The notes below the pieces were generated by a model, which was not told where the DNA came from, did not search any database, and saw only the letters and a program-made list of their open reading frames with translations. From Floridanema aerugineum (GTDB lineage Bacteria; Cyanobacteriota; Cyanobacteriia; Cyanobacteriales; Aerosakkonemataceae), in assembly GCF_041929345.1 (NCBI RefSeq), contig NZ_JBHFNQ010000214.1, positions 1 to 64,000 on the forward strand: a DNA stretch of 64,000 nt, in the 5' to 3' direction. Below, in pieces: positions 33,249-41,289 of this stretch. The stretch's first letter is position 1, and each line of letters opens with the position of its first letter. The translations under genes were made by a program, and so were the position numbers.

Positions 33249-34595
33249 TCAATTACCTTGGCTACCTGGTTCAAAGAAACTGTAAAGAATTGAAGGTCGC
33301 ACGCCAATATATTTAACAACTAAAACACTGAGCCAAACATTCCAAACTATCATGGTAAAGCTAGTGGCGATCGCAGCCCCAACAATTCCCAAAATCGGAA
33401 TCAGGATAGCATTTAAAACAACATTGAGCAAGGCACTACAAAAAATTACTCGAAATGATTGGTTTTGATGCCCTGTCATAATCATTAAATAACCAACAGA
33501 GCCACACAAAGCATTTATGAGTTGTCCAAAAACTAAGACTTTGAGTGACCAATTAGCAGCAATAAACCCTGAACCAAAGAGGCTTAAAATTGGTTGGGTG
33601 AAAGTTATTAAACAAAGAGCGATCGCGATCGTCGGATAAAAAATCCAAATCGTCACGCGGGAAACAACTTTTTGTAATCCCGCCATATCTCCTTGTGTAT
33701 ATAAAGTTGTGAACATTGGCGCAGCTACCATATTGACAATTTGTAGAACGAAACTCGTCCATAAAGAAGTTTTAACTGCTGCGTTGTAAATACCTGCTGA
33801 TTCGGGGCCGATTAAAGACCCAATCATTACTGTATCAGTCTGACTTAAAATACCGGATGATGCCTGTTGAATTAATAAAACCAAAGCAATCCCTAACCAT
33901 TCACGATAATCATAAATAGGTTTATTTGGTACAAACTCCTGCTTTGATTTTTGCCACAAAATCCCTAATTGAAATCCTACAATTATAAGAAACATGAAAG
34001 TTGCAATTTCAATCATCGGAAGACTTGTAAGATCCTCATGCGTTTGTAGCAGCAGAAATCCACTCCCCAAAACTAAGAGGGGGAAAATAATTTGAGATGG
34101 TATAAAAGCTAAGGGAATATCTTCCATTGCTCTAGCTGTTTCTTCCTGTAAACTTTGTAAGGCTTGAAGTAAAACAAGTCCCATCCCAAATAGAAGTGGT
34201 GTGGCATAGATAAAGTGATGAAAATGATTGATAATCATAATGCTGGCAATGGCGATCGCAACCAGTCCCAAGCTTGCCAACACCGTTAACAACCAACTCC
34301 CTCGCATTACTCCATGTAATCTTTGCCAATCTTGTTTGACTCGATACTCTGGAATCAACCGCAGAACTGTATGCGGTAAACCTAAACCAGCGGGAATTGC
34401 TAACAGTAATGAACAAGACATCACAAATTCATAGATGCCATATTCAGTTCTACCCATCCACTTGGCGAGGAAAATTTGAAGCAAGTAGGTTAGACTTAGA
34501 CCGATTATCTTAATGATTAGAGCGATCGTAGTTTCTTTAGCTAATAGGTCGATTTGAATAGTTTTTTGATTCTGAGAAAGCGCGAGATTAGTCAT
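33249..34595 (-). CDS. Polysaccharide flippase (Wzx/MATE-like)
   Basis: The 448-residue protein has about twelve to fourteen membrane segments and resembles oligosaccharide-lipid flippases (early GRTEYGIYEFVMSCSLLLAI, central SQTDTVMIGSLIGPESAGIYNAAV). AAGG lies before the ATG. No glycosyltransferase genes are nearby, so it is an isolated flippase. Confidence 0.82.
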   Translation of the reverse strand: MTNLALSQNQKTIQIDLLAKETTIALIIKIIGLSLTYLLQIFLAKWMGRTEYGIYEFVMSCSLLLAIPAGLGLPHTVLRLIPEYRVKQDWQRLHGVMRGSWLLTVLASLGLVAIAIASIMIINHFHHFIYATPLLFGMGLVLLQALQSLQEETARAMEDIPLAFIPSQIIFPLLVLGSGFLLLQTHEDLTSLPMIEIATFMFLIIVGFQLGILWQKSKQEFVPNKPIYDYREWLGIALVLLIQQASSGILSQTDTVMIGSLIGPESAGIYNAAVKTSLWTSFVLQIVNMVAAPMFTTLYTQGDMAGLQKVVSRVTIWIFYPTIAIALCLITFTQPILSLFGSGFIAANWSLKVLVFGQLINALCGSVGYLMIMTGHQNQSFRVIFCSALLNVVLNAILIPILGIVGAAIATSFTMIVWNVWLSVLVVKYIGVRPSILYSFFEPGSQGN

Positions 34596-34663
34596 AAAAC
34601 TACCTTTAAAATTTCGATCTGATAGAGGGATAATTCATGAATTATCCCTACGCCACATACAAT

Positions 34664-35335
34664 TTAATCAGCGATTACGAGTGCAATAGTTAACCCGTCA
34701 TAACCCTTGCTGCCAACTGTTTGAATAGTTGTTGCTTTAACTCTGGTTTCTACTGCTAGTAGCCTATTAAATTTACGCACTCCTTGGACATTTTCATCGT
34801 TACTATCCGCCTCAATAACTGCTCCTTTACGGATGACATTATCAACAATAATTACACTGCCACGTCGAGTTAGTTTAAGCGCCCATTTGAAATAGTCGGG
34901 GATATTTACTTTGTCAGCATCAATGAAGACGAAATCGAAGGGGGCTTGACCTTCGTTAGCAAGCTGTGGCAATGTGTCTAATGCTGCACCGATGCGAATT
35001 TCCACAATTTTGCTTAGTCCGGCGCGATCGATATTTTGACGAGCAACTTCAGCGTGTTTTGGATTAGCTTCTAGGGTGATTAGTTTACCGCCAGGAGGAA
35101 GCGCCCGTGCCAGCCAGATTGTACTGTAGCCAGCCAATGTTCCTAGTTCTAAAATCCTTCGTGCGCCTTGAATTTGAGCCAGGATATGTAACAGTTTGCC
35201 TTGGTTCGGAGCAACATTGATTTTGGGTAAGTTGGCATCGATCGTCGATTGAATCGTAGCATCTAGCGCCGAATCAGAGGGGATCAGCAAATCGGTGATA
35301 TAGTCATCAACCGCAGTCCATTGAGTTTGAGTCAT
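34664..35335 (-). CDS. O-methyltransferase (caffeoyl-CoA type)
   Basis: The 223-residue protein matches cation-dependent O-methyltransferases: ARRILELGTLAGYSTIWLA for SAM binding, DFVFIDADKVNIPDYF for the metal Asp and GSVIIVDNVIRKGAV. AAGGA precedes its ATG. It is followed upstream on the same strand by a small ABM protein (11 bases away) and the ferredoxin/flavoprotein module, so it may be cotranscribed with them. Confidence 0.88.
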   Translation of the reverse strand: MTQTQWTAVDDYITDLLIPSDSALDATIQSTIDANLPKINVAPNQGKLLHILAQIQGARRILELGTLAGYSTIWLARALPPGGKLITLEANPKHAEVARQNIDRAGLSKIVEIRIGAALDTLPQLANEGQAPFDFVFIDADKVNIPDYFKWALKLTRRGSVIIVDNVIRKGAVIEADSNDENVQGVRKFNRLLAVETRVKATTIQTVGSKGYDGLTIALVIAD

Positions 35336-35346
35336 GTTAGTAATCC

Positions 35347-35643
35347 TTAATTAAATTGAACAACTTCGTAATGTTCCACTGTTGGGAAGGGTTCATAAAA
35401 GTGATGCAGGAGGGTTCGCCATTGCTCATATTTCTTAGATTGCCTAAATCCAAAAGTGTGGTCTTCTAAGGTTTGCCAACGAACCAACAAAATATAACGA
35501 TTTGGTGTTTCGATACAGCGTTGAAGTTCGTGAGAAATATATCCCGACATCGAAGCAATGATAGGTGAAGCAGTTTTGAACGTAGTTTCAAACTCTTGAG
35601 CCAAACCAGGCTGAATTTCTAAAATTGCCACTTCTAATATCAT
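35347..35643 (-). CDS. ABM-domain small protein
   Basis: The ATG at 35643 gives 98 residues with an ABM-type fold (LEVAILEIQPGLAQEFETTF, RYILLVRWQTLEDH, then FRQSKKYEQW). Such proteins are heme- or quinone-linked oxygenases or structural dimers. It lies between the O-methyltransferase and ferredoxin genes. Confidence 0.72.
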   Translation of the reverse strand: MILEVAILEIQPGLAQEFETTFKTASPIIASMSGYISHELQRCIETPNRYILLVRWQTLEDHTFGFRQSKKYEQWRTLLHHFYEPFPTVEHYEVVQFN

Positions 35644-35747
35644 ATAGTTTCTCACTATCAACTAACGTTCCGTCCAAATCAAAAATGACGCAAAGATGAT
35701 TCATATCTTGTTGTCTGGGAGAGCAGATTCTTGATTAGTAACCTCGA

Positions 35748-36089
35748 TTAGCTTTGATAAGGGCGCGGTAGTTGGCGCAGTTTATAAGCAGGATCTAATT
35801 CACTGTTGTTTTTTCTCCCATATCCCCAGCCCAAGGTGCGACGGTATTCGCCCATGATGCCGCTTTCGATTAAATCATCCTCATCAACTGCAATGTTGGT
35901 ATTTGATTGGGGCGCAACATAGAGCGCATCCGCAGGACAATAAGCCTCGCACATAAAACAAGTTTGACAATCTTCCTGTCGAGCGATCGCGGGTGGTTGA
36001 TTGGGAACAGAATCAAAAACATTGGTGGGACAAACTTGGACACACACATTGCAATTGATACAAAGTTTATGACTCACAAGCTCAATCAT
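35748..36089 (-). CDS. AprB-like 2x[4Fe-4S] ferredoxin
   Basis: From the ATG at 36089 (113 residues) the protein has two cluster motifs: Cys10, 13, 16, 20 and Cys41, 44, 47, 51, the latter in CQTCFMCEAYCP. A conserved tail YRRTLGWGYGR follows. The start is chosen because it lies 13 bases behind the flavoprotein gene and matches the N-terminus of the second ferredoxin at 53808-54134 residue by residue at the Cys positions. It probably carries electrons to or from the flavoprotein, as AprB does for AprA. Confidence 0.88.
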   Translation of the reverse strand: MIELVSHKLCINCNVCVQVCPTNVFDSVPNQPPAIARQEDCQTCFMCEAYCPADALYVAPQSNTNIAVDEDDLIESGIMGEYRRTLGWGYGRKNNSELDPAYKLRQLPRPYQS

Positions 36090-36102
36090 AATACTGCTCC
36101 TG

Positions 36103-37746
36103 CTACAGTTTTGATACAGAGGGTGTGGTTTGAGTGGTTGGTGCTGGTGGAGTTGCGATCGCATCCTTAATCCAATCCCGTCTCACCCAAAGCCGATCTA
36201 AACCGCCTGTTGCCTGGTAATAACGCTGATTCGGATCGGTTTGAGGATAGTCCACGCGGATATGTTCGCTGCGCGTTTCTTGACGATGTAGAGCACTAAA
36301 ATATGCCCATCGCGCTACCGCTGTCAGAGCAGCCGCTCGGCGAGAATGTTCTACATCGCGGACTGTATCCTGTTTCGGATTTCCTTGTACCTGCTCCCAA
36401 AGCCTTTCTAATTTAGCGAGAGAATCCAAAAGTTTTTGCTCAGAGCGGAAGTAATTTTTTTCTAAGGGGAATACTTCGGCTTGTACGGCTTGGGCGATCG
36501 CATCACTATCAAAAGTTTCTGGGGTGGGAAACTTGGATCTGAGTCCCGCTTGACCCGCAGGATACGCCACTCGTTCATGAGCATGAGCGCCGAGAATCTT
36601 AGCAAAGGCAGCTGCGCCTTCTCCCGCCCATTGTCCCGTCGAGATTGCCCAGGCTGCATTTGGCCCACCACCACCAGAAGCCAAACCTGCAATTAACTCA
36701 CGGGATGCAGCATCCCCAGCTGCGTAAAGTCCAGGAACTTTTGTAGCGCAACTATCATTAATAATCCGAATTCCACCTGTACCCCGAACCGTACCTTCAA
36801 AGACTAAGGTTACAGGTACTCGCTCCTTGTAAGGATCGATACCCGCTTTCTTGTAAGGTAGAAAAGCGATGAAGTGGGACTTTTCAATCACTGCCTTAAC
36901 TTCAGGCGTGGCTCGATCCAAACGGGCATAAACAGGCCCTTTGAGCAGCGCGTTGGGAAGGAACGAGGGATCGCGACGACCATTGATATAACCACCGAGA
37001 TCGTTACCTGCTTCATCCGTGTAACTAGCCCAACCAAAGGGAACTCCCCGCGTCACTGTGGCATTAAAAGCAGTCGAGATCCCATAGTGATTAGAAGCTT
37101 CCATACTGGAGAGTTCGCCTCCAGCTTCCACTGCCATCAGCATTCCATCGCCCGTGTTGGTATTGCAACCGAGTGCTTTACTCAAGAATGCACAGCCGCC
37201 ATTCGCCATGACAACCGCACCAGCACGAACGGTATAAGCCCGATGCTGTTGCCTTTGAACACCTCTTGCACCTGCCACTGAGCCATCATCAGCTAATAAA
37301 AGCTCTAGAACTGGACTTTGGTCGAGGATTTGCACACCGACACGCAAGAGGTTTTTCCGAAGTACGCGCATATATTCAGGCCCATAAAAACTCTGGCGTA
37401 CAGATTCTCCGTTCTCTTTGGGAAAACAATAACCCCACTCTTCTAGAAGAGGCAAACTAAGCCAAGTTTTTTCAAGGACTCGCTCGATCCAACGTAAGTT
37501 AGCTAGGTTTTTCGCTATGCGATAGCGTTCCCACAAAACTTTGTCCCAATCTTCTGGAGAAGGAGCCATAATACCATTGCCACTGGCTGCGGCTGCACCG
37601 CTTGTACCCAGGAAGCCTTTATCGGCAATTATTACTTTGACACCTTGAGCTGCTGCTGCATACGCTGCCCATGCTGCCGCAGGCCCTCCTCCAATTACTA
37701 GAACATCGGTAGTTAATAACAGTTCTTCTTTGCTGTTAATAAACAC
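36103..37746 (-). CDS. AprA/FrdA-like FAD-dependent oxidoreductase
   Basis: The 547-residue flavoprotein has the FAD dinucleotide motif VIGGGPAAAW (from residue 17), DKGFLGTSGAAAASGNG for flavin contact, EGTVRGTGGIRI in the capping region and GLYAAGDAASRELIAGLASGG for the second FAD site. This is the layout of fumarate reductase, aspartate oxidase and adenylylsulfate reductase alpha subunits. The start is GTG with AAGG 8 bases before it. It forms a two-gene module with the ferredoxin, repeated at 53.8-55.8 kb. Oxidation of sulfite or another sulfur intermediate is suggested by context only. True AprA identity is not shown. Confidence 0.85.
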   Translation of the reverse strand: MFINSKEELLLTTDVLVIGGGPAAAWAAYAAAAQGVKVIIADKGFLGTSGAAAASGNGIMAPSPEDWDKVLWERYRIAKNLANLRWIERVLEKTWLSLPLLEEWGYCFPKENGESVRQSFYGPEYMRVLRKNLLRVGVQILDQSPVLELLLADDGSVAGARGVQRQQHRAYTVRAGAVVMANGGCAFLSKALGCNTNTGDGMLMAVEAGGELSSMEASNHYGISTAFNATVTRGVPFGWASYTDEAGNDLGGYINGRRDPSFLPNALLKGPVYARLDRATPEVKAVIEKSHFIAFLPYKKAGIDPYKERVPVTLVFEGTVRGTGGIRIINDSCATKVPGLYAAGDAASRELIAGLASGGGGPNAAWAISTGQWAGEGAAAFAKILGAHAHERVAYPAGQAGLRSKFPTPETFDSDAIAQAVQAEVFPLEKNYFRSEQKLLDSLAKLERLWEQVQGNPKQDTVRDVEHSRRAAALTAVARWAYFSALHRQETRSEHIRVDYPQTDPNQRYYQATGGLDRLWVRRDWIKDAIATPPAPTTQTTPSVSKL

Positions 37747-37777
37747 TTTTTTTTCCTTTGATATGGATTAGAGATTT

Positions 37778-37835
37778 TTTTTGAACCGCGATCGCGTAGC
37801 GTGCGCGTAGCGCGTAAGACGCGAAGGACACGAAC
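37778..37835. repeat. Dispersed repeat, second copy of the 27474 element
   Basis: TTGAACCGCG, GCGTAGCGTGCGCGTAGCG and CGTAAGACGCGAAGG match the repeat at 27474-27535 with substitutions. Confidence 0.6.
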
Positions 37836-37907
37836 AAAGAAGAAGGAAGAGTCTAACTAGTTTGAGTTAATTACTCTTTTCTTCGCTTGGAGCCTTCTGA
37901 CTTTGGG

Positions 37908-38582
37908 TTAGGATGGTGAAACTAATAAACCAGCTTTTTCGGGGTTTCCTGTAAATACAAAGAACTGCTCATCGATCGGTTCTGAAAGGGTTTGACCTTC
38001 AAAGCGATGTCTGCCAATGCCCATATTTCCGGTTGCTGTAAGTTGAAAATCAACTTCGGTAAATTGACTTTCTTGGAATATCTGACGCACTCTTTCTGAG
38101 TAGTTGACTCCATCACGATGTCCCCTTGTCCAAAGGACAAAACCACCTTTTTTGGTGAAGTAAGGGAGGTTACGAATTAGTTGTTGGAGTACTTCTTCGT
38201 CTGGTAAATTGCCAAATATGCCACAGGTAATCACTACATCTGCGGGAACTGCACCTGCAAAGGAAGAGGTAAGGGTGGCATCACCATTGATAAATTCGAT
38301 TTGCTCTGTGAGTCCTAGTTGCGCGATCGCTTCTCTACCACGTTCTACCAGTTGTGGATTAAGTTCTACCAACCTCGCTCTTACATCTTTAACACGAGGA
38401 TGAGTTGCCAATACACCCAATAAATCACGCCCATCACCAGAACAGGCACTCACAACTTGAATCGTTCCCTCACTTGCAGCATCTAAACTGTCAGAAATAT
38501 ATTTCCGCACGATTTCCAATCGCTGTTGTAAAACGTCTTCTGTTTGGTAAAGTTCGTGCCATTCAAACCAATCTTTAGCCAT
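37908..38582 (-). CDS. Class I SAM methyltransferase
   Basis: The ATG at 38582 is chosen because AAAGGAG lies 8 bases before it, inside the longer frame. The 224-residue protein has QVVSACSGDGRDLLGVL as motif I, ARLVELNPQLV as the acidic strand and ADVVITCGIFGNL as motif IV. It is divergent from the flavin monooxygenase at 38762 and shares its regulatory region with dyad site 4. Methyl acceptor unknown. Confidence 0.8.
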   Translation of the reverse strand: MAKDWFEWHELYQTEDVLQQRLEIVRKYISDSLDAASEGTIQVVSACSGDGRDLLGVLATHPRVKDVRARLVELNPQLVERGREAIAQLGLTEQIEFINGDATLTSSFAGAVPADVVITCGIFGNLPDEEVLQQLIRNLPYFTKKGGFVLWTRGHRDGVNYSERVRQIFQESQFTEVDFQLTATGNMGIGRHRFEGQTLSEPIDEQFFVFTGNPEKAGLLVSPS

Positions 38583-38628
38583 AAAATCAACTCCTTTATC
38601 CAATCCTCAACTTTAAGTCATTTTAATC

Positions 38629-38658
38629 TTGACTAAATCGGTAGGTTTATCGGACAAT
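38629..38658 (+). promoter_or_regulatory. Promoter for the second flavin monooxygenase
   Basis: TTGACT (38629-38634) and GACAAT (38653-38658) are 18 bases apart. The block from 38622 to 38661 matches the reverse complement of 8101-8140 at most positions, including TTTAATCTTGACTAAATCG. Confidence 0.6.
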
Positions 38659-38667
38659 AATCCTATT

Positions 38668-38684
38668 GATTAGATACTCTAACA
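38668..38684. promoter_or_regulatory. Dyad operator, site 4
   Basis: GATTAGA-TAC-TCTAACA keeps the inner TTAGA-TAC-TCTAA dyad and starts 10 bases after the -10 box, so it covers the probable transcription start of the monooxygenase gene at 38762. Confidence 0.6.
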
Positions 38685-38761
38685 GTTTGTTTCTCATCAA
38701 ACAACCTGTTTTGGCAAAAATAAATAACTTCTTTGGTTTTATGTAGAGGAGTCGTAAAATT

Positions 38762-40138
38762 ATGAGTAACCAACCAAAACAACTCAGACTTGGTGCCTTT
38801 CTAATGAGTTCTGGACATCACTTAGCCTCCTGGAGGTATCCAGAGGCTAGGGCAGATGGAGGGCTGAGTTTCGACCATTTTCGTCAGATTGCCCAGACCG
38901 CAGAACGAGGGAAATTTGACATGATCTTTTTTGCCGATGGCGTTGCTGTGCGCGACCGCGAGCGGGGAACAGAAGTATTAAGCCGCACTGGGCATCTGGT
39001 TCACTTTGAGCCATTGACATTGTTATCGGCATTGTCTGTTGTCACGGAGCATATTGGTTTAGTGGCAACGGTATCGACGACCTACAATGAACCGTTTCAC
39101 CTCGCCCGTAAGTTTGCTTCCCTCGATTATTTAAGTGGCGGACGAGCAGCCTGGAATCTCGTCACCTCTGCCTCCACTGCTGAAGCTCGCAACTTCAATC
39201 TAGACAAACACCCCGATCATGCGCCGCGCTACGAACGCGCCCTTGAGTTTGTCGAAGTGGTGACTAAGTTATGGGATAGCTGGGAAGATGATGCCTTTTT
39301 GCGGGATCAGGAATCTGGTGTTTACTTCGATCGAGATAAGTTGCACGTTCCTGACCATAAAGGGAAGCATTTTTCTGTCAAAGGGCCGTTGAATGTTGCC
39401 CGTCCAATTCAGGGCTATCCGGTACTCGTTCAGGCTGGCTCGTCGGAGGATGGTAAAAATCTGGCGGCGCAAACCGCAGAAGTAATTTTTACTGCACAAC
39501 AGACTTTAGCTGATGCTCAGGCGTTTTATGCTGATGTCAAAGGGCGATTGGCGAAGTATGGTCGCTATCCTGATCAACTTAAAATTATGCCAGGAATTTT
39601 CCCGGTAATTGGTAGTACGGAGCAGGAAGCCAAGGAAAAATTCGCTGCAATTCAGGCTTTGATTCATCCCCAAGTCGGTTTAAGTCTGCTGACAGGAATG
39701 TTGGGGGAAATTGATCTGTCAAAATATCCCTTGGATGGGCCTCTGCCAGAGATCCCGCACACGGAATTGCATCAAAGTCGTCAAAAATTGTTGGTGGAAC
39801 TCGCTCAAAAAGAGAATTTAACTATTCGACAATTGTATGAGGCGATCGCAGGCGCACGGGGACATTGGCAGGTGGTCGGCACTCCAGAACAGATTGCTGA
39901 CAAAATGGAAGAGTGGTTCCGCAATGGTGGTGCAGATGGATTTAACGTTATGCCGCCCTATCTGCCAGGTGGGTTGACGGAGTTTGTGGATCATGTAATT
40001 CCAGAACTGCAACGGCGGGGACTGTTCCGCACCGAATATGAAGGTCGCACATTGCGGGAGAATCTGGGTCTGTCTCGTCCAGTGAATCAGTTCACTCAGG
40101 AGACAACATCACCTGAACTGGTTGGAGTTTCTGCCTGA
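38762..40138 (+). CDS. Flavin-dependent monooxygenase, NtaA/SnaA/DszA family, second copy
   Basis: The 458-residue LLM-class protein is clearly homologous along its length to the product at 19305-20669 (for example LRLGAFLMSSGHHLASWRYP, ARKFASLDYLSGGRAAWNLV, GKHFSVKGPLNVARPIQGYP, PVLVQAGSSEDGKNLAA). GAGGAG precedes the ATG by 11 bases. It has its own promoter and dyad operator. It probably needs a separate FMN reductase, not found here. Natural substrates may be different sulfonates, sulfones or amines. Confidence 0.88.
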   Translation: MSNQPKQLRLGAFLMSSGHHLASWRYPEARADGGLSFDHFRQIAQTAERGKFDMIFFADGVAVRDRERGTEVLSRTGHLVHFEPLTLLSALSVVTEHIGLVATVSTTYNEPFHLARKFASLDYLSGGRAAWNLVTSASTAEARNFNLDKHPDHAPRYERALEFVEVVTKLWDSWEDDAFLRDQESGVYFDRDKLHVPDHKGKHFSVKGPLNVARPIQGYPVLVQAGSSEDGKNLAAQTAEVIFTAQQTLADAQAFYADVKGRLAKYGRYPDQLKIMPGIFPVIGSTEQEAKEKFAAIQALIHPQVGLSLLTGMLGEIDLSKYPLDGPLPEIPHTELHQSRQKLLVELAQKENLTIRQLYEAIAGARGHWQVVGTPEQIADKMEEWFRNGGADGFNVMPPYLPGGLTEFVDHVIPELQRRGLFRTEYEGRTLRENLGLSRPVNQFTQETTSPELVGVSA

Positions 40139-40196
40139 GTTCGATTCTGCTTACGTCGATCGCGCCAGCGTGCCGTAGGCATATCGCCAATTCCAT

Positions 40197-40306
40197 AGAC
40201 TTCTTGCAAAAGTCCGAAATCTTGGTTTTTTACCACAGATATCCACAGATAAACACAGATGGACACAGATGAAAACATAGAGATTGTCTATTTTTGCAAG
40301 ATGTCT
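40197..40306. repeat. Dispersed inverted repeat with AGACTTCT ends, inverted copy
   Basis: The ends AGACTTCTTGCAAAAGT and the partner near 40290-40306 match the element at 27307-27414 in reverse orientation, with ACCACAGATATCCACAGAT in the middle. It fills most of the 312-base gap before the SDR gene. Confidence 0.7.
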
Positions 40307-40450
40307 CATGACCTTTTACGATTAGTCAGAGTTTGACATTGGCGGTGAATGGGGAGCCAGAGGCGTTGAATAACTAGCTCCTATTTAGCGATGCTGTAAG
40401 CATCGTTGATATTTTTTTGTTTTCAATCGTTCTTAATTTGGAGTCAGGTC

Positions 40451-41200
40451 ATGAGTGGCAAGTTAGATGGAAAAGTGGCAATTATTACTGGGGCTTCCGC
40501 AGGTATTGGTGAGGCAACTGCGATCGCACTAGCAGCAGAAGGTGCTAAGGTGGCGCTAGTGGCGCGTCGGGCCGATCGCCTAGAAGCATTGGCACAAAAG
40601 ATTGCCGCTGCGGGGGGTGAGGCGTTGGCGATCGTCGCTGACATTACCGATGAAGCCCAAATCCAAACAATTGTAGACAAAACCAAGACCACCTGGGGAC
40701 AAATTGATATTCTCGTTAATAATGCCGGGATTGCTTTATTAGGAGAGATTGCCAATTCTGACCCTGCTGATTGGCGACGGATGATTGACCTGAATGTGAT
40801 TGCTTTAATGAACGTTACCCATGCGGTGTTACCAATTCTACAAGCACAGGGAGCAGGACATATCGTAAATATTTCTTCGGTTGCGGGTCGTACAGTCCGG
40901 GTGGGCGTAGGTGGATACAATGTGACGAAATGGGGCGTGAATGCCTTTTCCGAAGTGTTGCGGCAGGAAGTATCGTCGCAGAATATTCGAGTAACAATTA
41001 TTGAGCCGGGAATGGTCAACACTGAAATTAACGACAATATTAGCGATCCGATCTCTAAACAACGCAGTGAGGAACGCCGCAAATCGATTACACCTTTAGA
41101 AAGTGAAGATATTGCTGCTGCGATCGTCTATGCCGTCACCCAACCTCCCCGCGTTAATGTAAATGAAATTTTGATTCGTCCAACGACACAAACCTGGTGA
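40451..41200 (+). CDS. Short-chain dehydrogenase/reductase
   Basis: From the ATG at 40451 (GGAG 10 bases upstream) the 249-residue classical SDR has TGASAGIG (13-20), NNAG and the full catalytic set Ser143, Tyr156, Lys160 (GYNVTK). It resembles YdfG-like NADP-dependent hydroxy-acid or sulfonate-alcohol dehydrogenases. It follows the second flavin monooxygenase and precedes the arylsulfotransferase-like gene on the same strand. Confidence 0.88.
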   Translation: MSGKLDGKVAIITGASAGIGEATAIALAAEGAKVALVARRADRLEALAQKIAAAGGEALAIVADITDEAQIQTIVDKTKTTWGQIDILVNNAGIALLGEIANSDPADWRRMIDLNVIALMNVTHAVLPILQAQGAGHIVNISSVAGRTVRVGVGGYNVTKWGVNAFSEVLRQEVSSQNIRVTIIEPGMVNTEINDNISDPISKQRSEERRKSITPLESEDIAAAIVYAVTQPPRVNVNEILIRPTTQTW

Positions 41201-41289
41201 AGTAGCTTATTGGCAGGATACAGAGCCATGAGAAAGACTGCTATAAGCAATTCGCTGGTTAGAGACAGAACCTTTCAGTAATTTTAATA

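Noticed and set aside
36103..37746. Naming the flavoprotein as true AprA
   Set aside because: Only general FAD-family motifs can be read. The catalytic residues specific for adenylylsulfate reductase could not be verified without alignment.
40444..41082. 212-codon antisense frame over the SDR gene at 40451
   Set aside because: The SDR frame has all catalytic residues. The antisense frame is Ala/Ser/Ile-rich without motifs.
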